A stretch of 64,000 nucleotides of DNA from Steromphala cineraria. Taxonomy: Eukaryota; Mollusca; Gastropoda; Trochida; Trochidae. The position numbers and the translations under genes are program-made. Below, in pieces: positions 45,523 through 57,366 of this stretch (position 1 is its first letter; the number at the start of each line of letters is the position of its first letter). The stretch covers positions 25,964,171 through 26,028,170 of the forward strand of contig OU744724.1 in assembly GCA_916613615.1 (NCBI GenBank), read 5' to 3'. Below the pieces are notes generated by a model. It worked only from the letters and a program-made list of their open reading frames with translations. It was not told the origin of the DNA and ran no database searches.

Positions 45523-46623
45523 ATGAGTAACTCCACCGAAACAGCTGAGGTTGAGTTGATCTGGAAGATTGTACCAAGTGCTCTGTTGATTGTAGGGACG
45601 ATTGGAAATGTTCTATCATTGATTGTGCTTTGCCGGAAGTCAATGAGTACATCTCGACTTACCCGGTATCTGATTTGTCTCTCTGTGGCAGATTTACTGG
45701 TCATATATACAGGATTATTACCTTTGTGCATCTTCTTCATAGGCGGTGTAGATATAACAAACACCAGTTCATTTCTGTGTAAGGTTCTCCCCTGGATGTT
45801 GTACTTCAGTCTGGATATGTCAGCCTGGATCATGGTATCCGCAACGTTGGAACGTTCAATATCAGTCTGGATACCTCACAGAGTGAAACTTATCTGTACG
45901 AAGAAAATGACCATCATCAATCTTGTAATTATTTGTGTGATACTGCTCCTTATCAATTGCCATTTTCTAATTGGATATGATCTAAGGCATTCCGAAGAAG
46001 AAGGGATGGTATGTTTTACAAGAAATAATTCTGATTATGAAATATTTGAGGAGAAAACATTTCCGTGGATTGACTTATTTTTATTCAGCATCGGACCAGT
46101 TGTGTGTCAGCTCGTTGGAAACACTGCTATTATTGTGGGACTAGTTAGACATTCTAAAACCTTGGCAAAATATTCAATTGATCGAAGAGGACAAAGTGGA
46201 AAGAAAGAGAAACTGGTATCTTCCATGACGATCATGCTGTTGGTCCTCAATGTCATGTACCTGGTCTTCACGCTACCCATTTCCGTGTTCTATCTTGAGG
46301 AGGCTTTGTGGGAACCTGCGCTAACTAAACAACGACGTTTATTCTATGATGTTGCCAATTTGTTGTACTATGTTAACAACTCAACTAACTTCATTGCCTA
46401 CATAATCAGCGGCAGACGATTCCGCTCAGAGTTATGGTCGATGATTCGCGGAAGAAAGTTAAAAACAACTGCGACAATGATACTTTCAAGAGCAAGTCTT
46501 GCCAACTCAAGGAATCTAGGTAACTCAGCTCGTTTGTCAAATTCACAAAATCTTGGCTCGTCAGTGAGTGGTGTGTATAGTGTGAGCGAAAATGTGTGTC
46601 AATCATTTAAACGTTATTTTTGA
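45523..46623 (+). CDS. GPCR-C: single-exon class A receptor, inverted close paralogue of GPCR-A
   Basis: The product is 366 residues. Seven hydrophobic segments lie at about 12-37, 47-69, 88-110, 129-150, 182-208, 233-258 and 278-299. Landmarks: TIGN in TM1, SVADLL in TM2, the C86-C164 pair, ERS (110-112), TLPIS in TM6, NSTNFIAY in TM7 and RFRSEL in helix 8. N-linked sites are NST at 3, NTS at 80 and NNS at 168. The third cytoplasmic loop (HSKTLAKYSIDRRGQSGKKE) is identical to GPCR-A. Differences gather in the N-terminus, loop 1 (CIFFIGGVDITNTSSFL), loop 2 and loop 3 (EPALTKQRRLFYDVAN). The cytoplasmic tail has a Ser/Asn-rich partial repeat (RASLANSRNLGNSARLSNSQ), a plausible kinase/arrestin region. 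The last residues (CQSFKRYF) differ from GPCR-A. Start context AAAATGAG. Ligand and coupling unknown. Confidence 0.95.
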   Translation: MSNSTETAEVELIWKIVPSALLIVGTIGNVLSLIVLCRKSMSTSRLTRYLICLSVADLLVIYTGLLPLCIFFIGGVDITNTSSFLCKVLPWMLYFSLDMSAWIMVSATLERSISVWIPHRVKLICTKKMTIINLVIICVILLLINCHFLIGYDLRHSEEEGMVCFTRNNSDYEIFEEKTFPWIDLFLFSIGPVVCQLVGNTAIIVGLVRHSKTLAKYSIDRRGQSGKKEKLVSSMTIMLLVLNVMYLVFTLPISVFYLEEALWEPALTKQRRLFYDVANLLYYVNNSTNFIAYIISGRRFRSELWSMIRGRKLKTTATMILSRASLANSRNLGNSARLSNSQNLGSSVSGVYSVSENVCQSFKRYF

Positions 46624-47154
46624 ATCTACAGCCGTTTGAAAGACAGTTACGAATTCACAATGTTTGATAGGTTATATATTTAGTATGCATGTCAATTGGG
46701 CGCATAAATTTTGCTTCCGCGAATATATATGTTATTTGAAGATTTTCATTGAAAACAAGAATATATCATATAAGTGCCATTTGGAAAGGAAGATGTGACA
46801 TGTTTTGACTTTATGTCATTTATTATGCCATCCTTAATCGTTTCAAAGCCAAACAAGTTATGTTTGTATGTTATGTAAAGTGACTCTTTAGCAGAATAAA
46901 CATGATGTTACCCTTAAGAATATGTCTTCTGTCAGAGATTTCAATTTATCATAGACCAAGTTAAGAGAAGTGAAGCAAATGCTAGCATACCCATGCCTTT
47001 ATCATCTCAGTTACATACATGTTATATTCCTTTTAACTAAAATCTTTTATCAGGCCACCTACTTTAAGTTAAATGTGCTCTGAAGTAACAAAGCTCACAC
47101 TGGTAACCCAACGCCATTGTTTGATAGAGAATTCTGAGATGTTTCCACCTTGGG
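46624..47154. other. 3' flank of GPCR-C
   Basis: AGAATAAACATG near 46892 is the first AATAAA after the stop on the plus strand and could be the polyadenylation signal. No other gene was found. Confidence 0.4.
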
Positions 47155-47380
47155 TTAAAGGGACAGTCCTATAAGGGTATTTTTCAAGAAATTCAAGATT
47201 GCGCAGCGAGGCACTCTTCTTTGACAAATTGTTTAATCTAGAACAACTTAAATGTAACCCTCACTAACATTTTTGAAAACAAGTGGGAAATTATCATGTT
47301 ATAATCGTCTATAAGTTTAAACAGGGAAGTACTCTTGAATTTTGTTTCCAATAAGTACCCCGATAGGATTGTCCCTTTAA
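47155..47380. mobile_element. TTAA-flanked MITE, family 2, copy 1
   Basis: Ends TTAAAGGGACAGTCCTATAA and CGATAGGATTGTCCCTTTAA mirror each other, 226 bp. A second copy is at 60878-61072. The first bases (TTAAAGGGrCAGT) are shared with family 1, so both families may use the same transposase. Confidence 0.85.
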
Positions 47381-50300
47381 CTTTCTGAGAATCGTGTACA
47401 TGCTGATTCGTATGTGTATTTTACAAGTGTTTGAAAAGTAAAAATATAATCTTTGCTTTAAAATACATATATTTATTCGTCCTTTAAAAAATAGATAATA
47501 ATAATAGATTGGATAATGACTTGATTGTGTTTCTTACGATTCATAAAAGAAAGATTAGTCGTTTATAAGTAAGGATGGGTTTGGTTCCATATATATGTAT
47601 GTAAATATATTGTGTATACATATTTGAGGTATTTTCACAACAAAATATCACACTTTGTTAAAAACTTTCCGTAAAATCACATTTCATTTTGTTGTGTTTC
47701 TCTTTAATTTTAAAGGAATTTGCTCGTTTTGAAACGTTCGATATATAGGATATTTTCAGAAGTGTGTCCCGATTGCTTCCGTATTGCAATTTACATATAT
47801 ATCGATAATACCGCACATTGTCAGAAATATTAAGATTTTAGGGGATTATCGAACGTTGATCATTAACAGGTGGAAATCGTAATGATAGATAGCAATTTAT
47901 TCAATATAAATACACTTAGATCGACAGTTCCATATTTGTTAACAATGACGTAATATAAAAACCTTTTGATCTTAATTTAGTCAGATTGCAATCCATTCCA
48001 AGTTGTTTTGTAAACGCTCAGTGTGTCAGGGAAGACATTTTAGGTGCGCTTCAGAAGCTAAGTGTACATGTAGTTACTTCTAGGCTAGGGAGTCTCTCTA
48101 ATCTAAGCGCGTGTCCGCATGCTCAAATGAGTGTCCATATCTCAATCTACCTATAGATAAAAAGGTTTTAGATCAAGTGTAATCTGACCTTTTCTACTTA
48201 ACCTTGCTATTGACAGTTGTGTTTAACTATTTTTTCTTCTTCTTCTGTTTGTTGAAGTTACCTTGAAATGAATAAATAAATACAGATACTTTATGGTTAA
48301 CAAAATTCAAAGCTATAGATGCTTAATCATGTTAAGTCACACATTAGAACATAATACACTAGAGCACTACCTTTTTACTACAATAATATTAATTTCTATT
48401 GATTTGAAGCTAAAGTATCTTCTAAAATTTAAATTTAAATTTACTTAAAAAGATGCCATGAAGCATAAAAAAATGATAAATTTATTTTTACTTTCACCAT
48501 TGCGAAGTTTAACTATACCAAATCATCAGTTTTGCTTTAAGAGCATATCCATTGGTATAACATTAAGAATTAAATTCCAAAACTCATTAACTATAAAAAA
48601 AAGCTGTTTAATGATTATAAATACATTTACGGGTCTGCTAACATTTTAATCATTTCTTATGATGTCTTTTCCCCTTCTACTAATAGTGTAGACATTTTGC
48701 TTCGAACAGATGATATTCAGTGGATTGTTATTCGTTCCGTTAAATCACAGAATAACATTTTCTGATGTAAGATCAATATTTCCTTTGCCAACTTTTCCAG
48801 CCATTCATCAACGCTTTCCACGGTTTTTTAGAATAAAACAATTACAATACAATGTACAACTCTCAGGTAACTGGTTGGAAAAAGAGTACAAATAGCCTAT
48901 TCTGTACAACAATTTGTTGTCGCGATGTTGATTTATACACTACTCAAAAGAAGTTAAGGAACACAAGTAGTCATATCATTTATCAGTGTTGATGACCCTT
49001 CATCTAGGCAATTCTGATGTCAGTTGAGAGTCTTAGTCCGGTCAATAAAGGGTTCGACCCACCACAAATTGCAACAGAAAAAATTCAACTGTTTTGTGAA
49101 CAACATACCCTACTTGATAACATATAAAAAGTTTAGGAAGTTATATAAAGGGGAACATGTTTAAAAAATTATATAAAAATTCATGAATTTTAGCAATATT
49201 TTACCGCATATTTTGAAAATTAGGTATTTTTCTTATTTATATAATAGACAGTAAGTTATATATCAAATGAAAGCTTAAACCATGACCTGTTACAAAATGT
49301 CATTGTGTTAATTTTACCGGACTATCTTGCAGAACGTTACCACCATGGTGTCATGGTGTTGGTTGGGTTCAGATATCGTAACAGGACCGATCTTCATGTG
49401 TGTCCTATCAGAGTTTATGTTCTTTGTTAATGTGCAAATAATGGATTGTTTATCATTTGTCTTTTCATTTTGACCCGAAAGGTCTTTCATAAACAGCTCA
49501 ATTAAACCAATAAACTCGAAGACTGTGATTGTTGTGGTCTGCCGTGATCCTGAAGTTTAAGCACCTCTGTTGGGACAGAACACGGCCTTGTTTCGAAGCA
49601 GCTTGTTAACATGCAGTCACCGTTGTGGGAGTTTTTATCGAACTTATGAACCGACTAAATATTCAAAACATTCATTTTGATTGAATAAAACGCCCTTTTG
49701 ACAAATGAATGTTTTGATTCATATTATACATTAACCGAAGTATGTCTCATTTGAAAAATATTTGATAATATTACGTGACCACAATCTCATTAAAATGATA
49801 TCTTAATTGCTTCACTGCGATACGCAGATTATAGCTACATGCGTAGCGTAGTGTAGCAAATAGATCATATTTTAATAAGATTGACGTAACCAAGGTCGAC
49901 CATTGGATTAACCTCACTTGAAGTCAATAATTGTTTAATGTTGTTGGGTCATCTTATTGGATTCCTTTTAAGTATTTTAATTTAGTATGTAGCTTTTAAT
50001 ACCAAGGGCTATTATTGATAAGATATCAATTCGTAGTTTTTCACTGCTATTGAATATTTGCGACCTAAACGTTAATATTTTATTGTCGCTTCTTTTGCTA
50101 AACGGATTCTCATAACATGCGATCTTCAATCAAATAAAAACGTTTTGTTAATTATTGAAACATCTTTTACGAAATTTCTGATTTATGCCGCAAAAAAGGA
50201 CATATGTGATTTAAAATTGCTCTTTTAAGCCTAGCTCCATCTTATTATCAGTTTTATAAACGAGAAAGAAGTTGAAAGATGCATGCATCTATTGCAAAGC

Positions 50301-51907
50301 CCATTTGCTAGGAGAATAATCCTTTTTGCTTAAATTCTCGTTTTTACTTAAACTCTATTGTTTTTGTATTCTTATGAATGTAAAAGCTTCAACAAAATGA
50401 GATAATGTGACTTCAACACATTCCTTCAATGAAAAAGTGTATGTCATTCAATGCATGATCAAAAACTTCTCCAAAACTTGATATTGATATTTAAACTAGT
50501 TGCAGCGAACGAATTTAGTATAAAAGCAATTATATAGCTGCAAGAAGACAAATAGTACAACTCTTAAAGAATTCTCAACTTATGTCTAAAACGATCGTTA
50601 ATTTCATATAAATTCTAAAAGGACTACATAGGTATAGGTTATAGCCATAGACAGAAATGGCGGGGAAATGATGCAATGTATAAACAAGCGAGGAAACTTG
50701 TGTTTAACTTGACTACACCGTAGCAGCGATAAAAAAGCAGGGATATTGAATCAAAGTCAAAGTCAAAAGAACTTTATTGTACTTGAAGCCTCTGGCCCAT
50801 ATAACTATTACTTATACACATATATATACACTATATATACATCTTTACAGAGATGCGTGTGGATAGAACAACGGAATAAGGATGTAGGATTAAACAAGAA
50901 TAGTTTAAGTTCTTGCAGAAAAAGCATAGATCACGAATTTCCATTTTACACGTTTTGTCTAAGATCAATGCCATGTTTTAGGAACAGAGATAATTCAATA
51001 TAATATCCATATGGTACCCAAAAAAAGAAATAAAGTGATAAAAAAAATATATAACATCCTCTTTATTTGATGACAAAATTGATGTATATGCTATTACACT
51101 CCTCAATAATCAGGAAGTAAACTATTTCACACACGAGAGGATGTCATTTCATATACCAGTATGTTCATAGTAGAAAAATGTCTGTATTCATATAAGCCTA
51201 GACCTGATCACTGCCAACAATCATACTGTATAATAGACAACTTAAAAGAATTGAAAGCCTCCACGATGCGATTTTCGAGGCTATTACTAAATACGTGCAT
51301 GTCATTATAACCGACGTGTTAAAGAGAAAGATTCGATTCTGGTAATCTTAATATCTATCGTTAAAGTAGTGAAGCGATATAGATCTTTATCTTACCTTAC
51401 AGTAAAATACTCGTTTTTGATTGGTTGACGATCGACTCGTTTTATCTTATGTACACCGCGAGTCTCACCTCTCACGGTGTAAAAATTTCATGTACCCCGC
51501 TGCCATAGCAACAGCTCCTCTCCGAGAAGAGGTGTCGCATAGGATTAAGATGACGTTACCAAATGACGCACGCGGTGTCCAGAGTTTACATACGTTCGAT
51601 CAGCTGTTTTCGTGATTATTAATTAATACATTTGTTTTCTCGTCATTTTAAGTTTTGTTTGGAACCAAATTCTACATTGCATTACTTGCACATGATATAG
51701 GATTAAAATCAAATAGTTTTTCAGCATGTTAAGTGTAATAGTTTTACGTAACACGATTCATAACATTGCAGTCGGGTTGGGCGACGCCATTTTGTTTACA
51801 TTTAGGGTCAAGGCCGTTCATGCGGTGATGGCTCATCCGTTAACGGCAGTCAAACTTAAATGGATATTTTTTTCTTCTGACATGACGGTAAGATAAATAC
51901 GTTGTAT
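47381..51907. other. Gene-poor stretch, no gene seen
   Basis: About 4.5 kb. CTACTCAAAAGAAGTTAAGG at 48941 resembles a Tc1/mariner-type terminus and has a relative in opposite orientation near 61190 (CCTTAGTTTCTTTTGAGTAG). At 49048 is AAGGGTTCGACCC, a B-box-like motif. None of the open stretches (for example 48458-48649, 50746-51003, 51421-51615) has a recognisable motif or convincing start. Confidence 0.4.
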
Positions 51908-52030
51908 GCTTCTCCCTCGGGTAATACGGTCTGATGTACCATCTTTGTAGAAATGTCAGCCCTCGCCTTGCGGCTCAGGCAACATTTCTACAAAGATGGT
52001 ACATCAGACCGTATTACCCTCGTGAGAAGC
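51908..52030. repeat. Perfect or near-perfect palindrome, 49-bp arms
   Basis: Arms 51908-51956 and 51982-52030 (GCTTCTCCCTCGGGTAATAC, GGTCTGATGTACCATC, TTTGTAGAAATGT and complement) flank a 25-base centre containing CCTCGCCTTGCGGCTCAGG. The open frame across it is a by-product of symmetry. Confidence 0.9.
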
Positions 52031-54805
52031 AAACAACTTATATTATTAATTTATTGAGATTGTCATTCTGTCGGTTGTTTAGTGTTATGTTCCCAAAGAT
52101 GCATGCATATGGTTCCAACAACAGTGGTTCGTTTAAGTCGTTTTCATTGTATATTTTGTCAGTTACATCTACAGATGTATACACTTGAATATATATTGCA
52201 ATGGAATATATTTTGATGGCGCTTTATTCGGTGATGGGCCACAGGGTCATTATACATTGCTAACAATATAAGAACAACTAAAGAACCTTCACTATCTGAA
52301 AAAGTAAATGCTGTTTTATAGAAAATTTCAGATTAATGAAGCTTAACGCAAGGCAGAAGAATTAATCATTCCCATTTGATCTTTTAAACTCTATTATTTT
52401 ACATAGTACCGTCTTGCAGATTCACAAATGCGCCCATAAAATCCTCACTATTGTCCTTGAGCTCGATACAAACGCTGTGACAATCAAGCATAAGCTTTAA
52501 TGAAAAAATAATGAAAAAAATAAGGATAAAATAAAAAAGAAAAAAAACTTTGAGAAGTCATTCCATCACTTTTCTGAGGGAAATAAGCTCGAGTCTTGAA
52601 AATATTCATGTTTATCTTTTGTTGTATGTTTGTTAATTGTTTTTACTGTTGATGTTGTTTTCATTTCTTCAAAGCAACAAACGATAAATGACTATTAAAG
52701 ATAATTTTGACTATTGACTCAAAGGAGTGATCCTTTAAGCGAGTATTTTTTATATAGCAATGCTTAAATGTCGTTTTATGATTAACAAGACATCCCCGAT
52801 AATTCAGAGTAAACGTGTCGATAATTTATCAGATATAAAATGAAATGGAGAATAATCGGAACCTCTACTCTGGATTATTGAGGATTTAAATCCGAATACC
52901 TCATTAAAAGAAGTGGATTTTTCGAATTTAGCTGTAATTAATTAAACATCCTAAGTGTTGTTTCTAATATGAGAAATCGCGAATCGCTTGAGTGTTATAA
53001 ACATATATCTTAAAGGAAATACCTTTATGACAGTAAATATTGCACACTGCTCCGATATAATATCAGAATGATTTACAATACAAGTACATTTGCCCAGAAT
53101 GCATATATTGTTATGATAATGGAATTACATGATTACTTGCTGACACAGCAATTCAAAACATCGACCCATTGGAAGTCAATTGATTGCAACGTAAAATAGT
53201 ATGGTATATCGTATTATTGAAAAAAAAATGATTTCGAAAGAGAAATTATGTGTGTATATTGTAGCAATATAGATAATATTTCTATAAGATTGAATGAAAA
53301 AAATATTTCCCAGTGTCTCCTGAAATGCAATATGTCAAAATCGTCTGAAACATATCCTTGATTCTGTCTATGGTTTCTGTAACATTGAGCCTGTGGTGAT
53401 TACATTTGATATTACAACGTTTGTTGATTCTCGCTCTAGCCTCCATTCATCAACAATTGAGTATGGATCGAGCTACAGACAAATCTGGCACATTACCAAA
53501 TATGGCTAAATACTTGAAACTAGCGCTCGCAGGGATCCCCGCAAATCATGACACAATTCAGAATCACTAAAATGCAAAATGAAAAATGAGAAAAAAATTA
53601 TATGAAGAAATTTTAATTTTTCCTATTATCACGCTAACAAGTCACTCGGGTTGGGAAAAAATCTGAAAGAATCTAGTTCATATAATTAATGGTTCAACAT
53701 TTTCAATCAAAAGTGTATTTTTGTCCAAATACATTTGCATTTGATTTGAAAATGATGACATTTTTTCCAAATATTAGAGTATTCTTGTCGAAAGGATAAT
53801 TATGTAATTATGTATATATTTATATAAGGATTAATAAACAGACATTTACTCCTTTCCTGAAAACAAAAGAGGCTAGGAACTACAAAACGCCATCTTAGTC
53901 ATCATGTAATTATCTAACGCCGATATCGGCTTTTGCTATTAAAACAGCGTGCTTCAATTATACAAAAACATAACGGCATCGATTTCATTGAAAAATCCTT
54001 TAGCAAACAGGCAATTGCGTAAGAGGAATTTGACCTTGACCTTGGGAACCATCGACCTTCAGTGAAAGGAGTTCTGTGCTGCAAGTGATTTATGTCTTCA
54101 ACGAGTTTCACGGGCTTGATCTAGTTTCAACCCACGCATGACTTTCATGTGCGCGGTATGTTGTATATTTCAATTACAATTCACTAGGAGCCTACTCTAT
54201 GTATGACTCTTACTTGAAACAAATATATGATATATTTGAGGAACTTTGCAATCAGCAGCATTGGCACTAGGCCTGAAAGTCCACTTTGGTTTGTGGCATT
54301 TTCTGGTCGTCCATCCTTTTTGCATTTACGACTTCTTCTCAACAACCACTTGCTGTAGACAGTTATTTTGTCCACAAATACCTTAAACCAATGGGGATAA
54401 TAAATTCAAGATTTAGTGACTATGTGACTCCATATAAGACCGCAATACCAATGTTCTTCTTTTTCTCAGACCCGAAAAGGGTTCGAAAGCTGAAATGATG
54501 TGGATAAACATTTAATTCAATGGTGATCAAAACTTTTAGACTAGATGACTGTGTGATACCTAAATATCTACTTTTAACCTTCTAACACATTGTTGTTAAT
54601 AATAGTTATGTTCATTATAAACTTTTCAATTCTAGTATCGTCTTTCTTCAAATAGTACTGAGAAACTAAAGCACTAACAAATTAACGTTATGAACATTCC
54701 TAAAAAATCCCTAGCATTGATAAACAACAAACAGTTGTATTAGTCATTTACCTTTATATTCGTGAATGTCAGGTATGATTATTTCCCATAGTCAAGCAAT
54801 GTTAA
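52031..54805. other. Gene-poor stretch, no gene seen
   Basis: About 2.8 kb of A+T-rich sequence with no credible coding sequence, array or hairpin. Confidence 0.4.
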
Positions 54806-55025
54806 AGGTCAGGTCGTGACCTCTCTCACCTGCACTCGGGTCATACCTTTCAACCTTGTACCTCATTATGACAACTATGCATTGGCAACTCGTCCTTTAT
54901 CTCTAAATGATAACGCTCAGATTCTCTGTGTCGGTGCTGCACAACATCAACCCTATTGGTCTGCTATGAGTCCAGATATGAATCCCTTGGAACATGTTTG
55001 GAACATTATCAAAATTTGATTATGA
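54806..55025 (+). pseudogene. Tc1/mariner-type transposase fragment
   Basis: An open stretch of 67 residues contains PHYDNYALATRP followed after 30 residues by WSAMSPDMNPLEHVWNI. The first resembles the DNAxPHxA block with the second catalytic Asp, the second the SPDMNPIEHxW block with the third acid. The spacing is right for this family. The rest of the gene is not readable on either side, so it is a remnant. It is a different lineage from the one at 12120-12912 (SPDLNPI). Confidence 0.75.
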
Positions 55026-55589
55026 TACTGCGTTATTCTACCTCTGGCAGCAACTTTGCTGATTATATTGAGTCATTGTGGGTCTAAGGAGAAGGGTTGA
55101 CGCATCATCGGGGCTTTTGTTTGGTATAGTCTGTATTTCACTTTGTTGATAATTAGATACCTCAATTTACAATTCCAAGAACTTATTTAGATCTAAGCCA
55201 GAACTGATCGTACAGACATCTTACCAACTCGCCCACCAAGCAATGGCCCTTTTCACTATCTTTATGACATAACTTAAAAAGGATACAAGTATTTATTTTT
55301 CAAACAGGGGTTTTAAAAAGGTCCATATCCAAAAGGTTTAAATCACAAATTCTGAGAGTAACCTTATACTGTAATATCTTTTGATAAGCAAAAATGGCAT
55401 TTTACCATTAGTTTGTTCCCGTTTAACTATTGCAAGTGGACGACGGAATATGAAGATCATCTAAGACTTCGTTACCTTTCACTTGATAAATAGTCATTAG
55501 ACATCAAGGTACGAACTCACTATAAAAGTGCAAATCAACTTTTAACGAATGATGATGAACACCAAGCATCAATTTGTGGCCCTGTCGTT
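55026..55589. other. Gene-poor stretch, nothing specific seen
   Basis: May contain further parts of the decayed transposon; no readable frame. Confidence 0.35.
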
Positions 55590-56045
55590 TGTTAAGAGCC
55601 CGAGGGCCTTTCTGCAAGTTGACTTCACTATTGCCTCACATGATGATCTCGTTTTAATGAGATTTATCTTTCACGAGCTAAGATGAAAATAAAGCATAAC
55701 GTAGTTCCCGTTCCAACTGTGAAGAGCGCCGGGGACAAATCACCAATTATAGTAGCCTTACTGCAAGTTGCCTTGAGTTCTGCCTAATGTAGTGCTCTTA
55801 CATCATGATCTGATTTTAATGAGATTTATCTGTCACGAGTAAAGATGAATATCAAGTATCCCTTCGTTTCGTTTCACCTGTGAAGAGCGCCAGGGACAAA
55901 TCACCACTTATAGTAGCCTTACTGCAAGTTGCTTTGAGTTCTGCCTAACGCAGTGCTCTTACATCATGATCTGATTTTAATGAGATTTATCTTTCACGAG
56001 TTATGATGAATATCAAGTATCCCTTCGTTTCGTTTCACCTGTGAA
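55590..56045. repeat. 161-bp tandem repeat, nearly three copies
   Basis: AGAGCGCC...GGGACAAATCACCA recurs at about 55723 and 55884 (161 bases apart), and a more diverged first copy starts near 55590. Each contains GCCTTACTGCAAGTTG, TGCCTAA, TTTTAATGAGATTTATCT and TCACGAG. The last two copies differ at only a few bases. Confidence 0.85.
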
Positions 56046-57080
56046 GGAATGACCGGGTCACGTGTAATCATCAGTATTTACATGTTTATATCAGCACACC
56101 CGAAAGGTGAGAACGCGCAAGGTAACACGTACCTGCCCCAAGACACCTTATAGACCCTCTTGTCGACGACAATATAAACACATTAGAGCACTTCCCCGAC
56201 ACAATACAAACACGCAGTGTTATCTCAAACCCAGTTACGCAACGGGTTACGGTACAATCTGTATGTCCTGTTGCGGTGGGGGCGGTTGATTGAACCTTTG
56301 CACATTAAATACAACAACTGGCTAAGCGTTATTGACGTTTGCCTTGAACTTGAGACCTTAGAGTACATTCAGTCATGTTTTACTCATTTGATGAAGTTCA
56401 TAATAATGATTCTTAAATTCCTATATCCATCGCCAGGACTGCAAATTAGCTGTAGAATTCTACTTTCGAGCCCAGGAGGAAACTTAGCGCTTAGCTTCGA
56501 AATATAAGTCCGTATTTCCTCTGTCCAGGTACCCAGCTGTACAGCTGTTATTATGTGTAACCTTTGTCATTGTTAATTGTAACAATCTGTTACAGTCCGC
56601 CACTGTACCCTTGTCACAAAATCTAATCAAATCAATTTAGGTTTGCTAGACAACTTTGTATTTGAACCTTTACCGTGAATGATCGATTCATAGTATCGAA
56701 TTTTGAATGTCGTTTGTTGAACACAACACAATAATAAAGAACCTCTGTATTTGTTGCTATTGACCCCCATAGCACATATAACTGTCTCAAAACGTCTCTT
56801 TATGGATTGAAGAAGACGATGAAGTTGTCTGTCAGGAAGTCGATTTCACTACAGATGCATATGTCGGAAGCGTTTTGTGTGTATGATCGTTTCAGAAAAT
56901 TGACAAAACGGAAACACTTTGTTCATCCAAAGTTGTATTTTTGACTAAAACAAATATAACTAATATTTGCAAAAAAAGGTGAAATCGAAGTTGTCATCTT
57001 GCATAATCTGAAGTTGGTTACAACAATATTTGACGCAAAATATATACTCAAACTGTGTCAATGTTTATGTCAATCATTCT
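56046..57080. other. Gene-poor stretch, no gene seen
   Basis: Short open frames at 56107-56289 and 56217-56507 have no family motif; I do not regard them as genes. Confidence 0.4.
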
Positions 57081-57366
57081 CTCCCAGCAGAGGCAGATCA
57101 AGTCATGAAATGTTGATCGAGGCTCTGTTCTTATAAGACCAAATCCGTGGGTTCCGGCAGTTTCCCCTGGTGGAAAAAACCCACCACAACCAATTTATTT
57201 TTTAGCAAATGACAATGCTTATCGCATGAATCAGTAGCCAAAATGATGATTGCACAACTAACTGTGATTGCCTCCAATCAGGCATCTCCAATTCTCCACA
57301 AAATCGGCGAATAAGAACAGAGGCTGTATCAACATTTCATGACCTGATCTACCTCTATGGGAAGAG
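57081..57366. mobile_element. MITE, family 3, copy 1 (GAGGCAGATCAAGTCATGAA ends)
   Basis: The left end CAGAGGCAGATCAAGTCATG then AAATGTTGATC is mirrored by GTATCAACATTTCATGACCT then GATCTACCTCTATGGG. The interior has GATTGCCTCCAATCAGGCAT and GCAAATGACAATGCTTATCG, shared with copy 2 in the other orientation. Confidence 0.85.

Larger units (their letters stand above)
44115..46597 (+). repeat. Right arm of the GPCR inverted duplication
   Basis: Counterpart of 19613-21500 in opposite orientation, including promoter, leader and nearly all of the coding region. Clear similarity is lost after GCGAAAATGTGT, about 25 bases before the stop of GPCR-C. Confidence 0.85.

Noticed and set aside
51934..52188. 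84-residue open frame
   Set aside because: Its first part reads across the 51908-52030 palindrome and the rest shows no motif.
56107..56507. Two overlapping short frames rich in Cys and Gly or aliphatic residues
   Set aside because: No family motif, no conserved signal, out of context for exons; likely chance.
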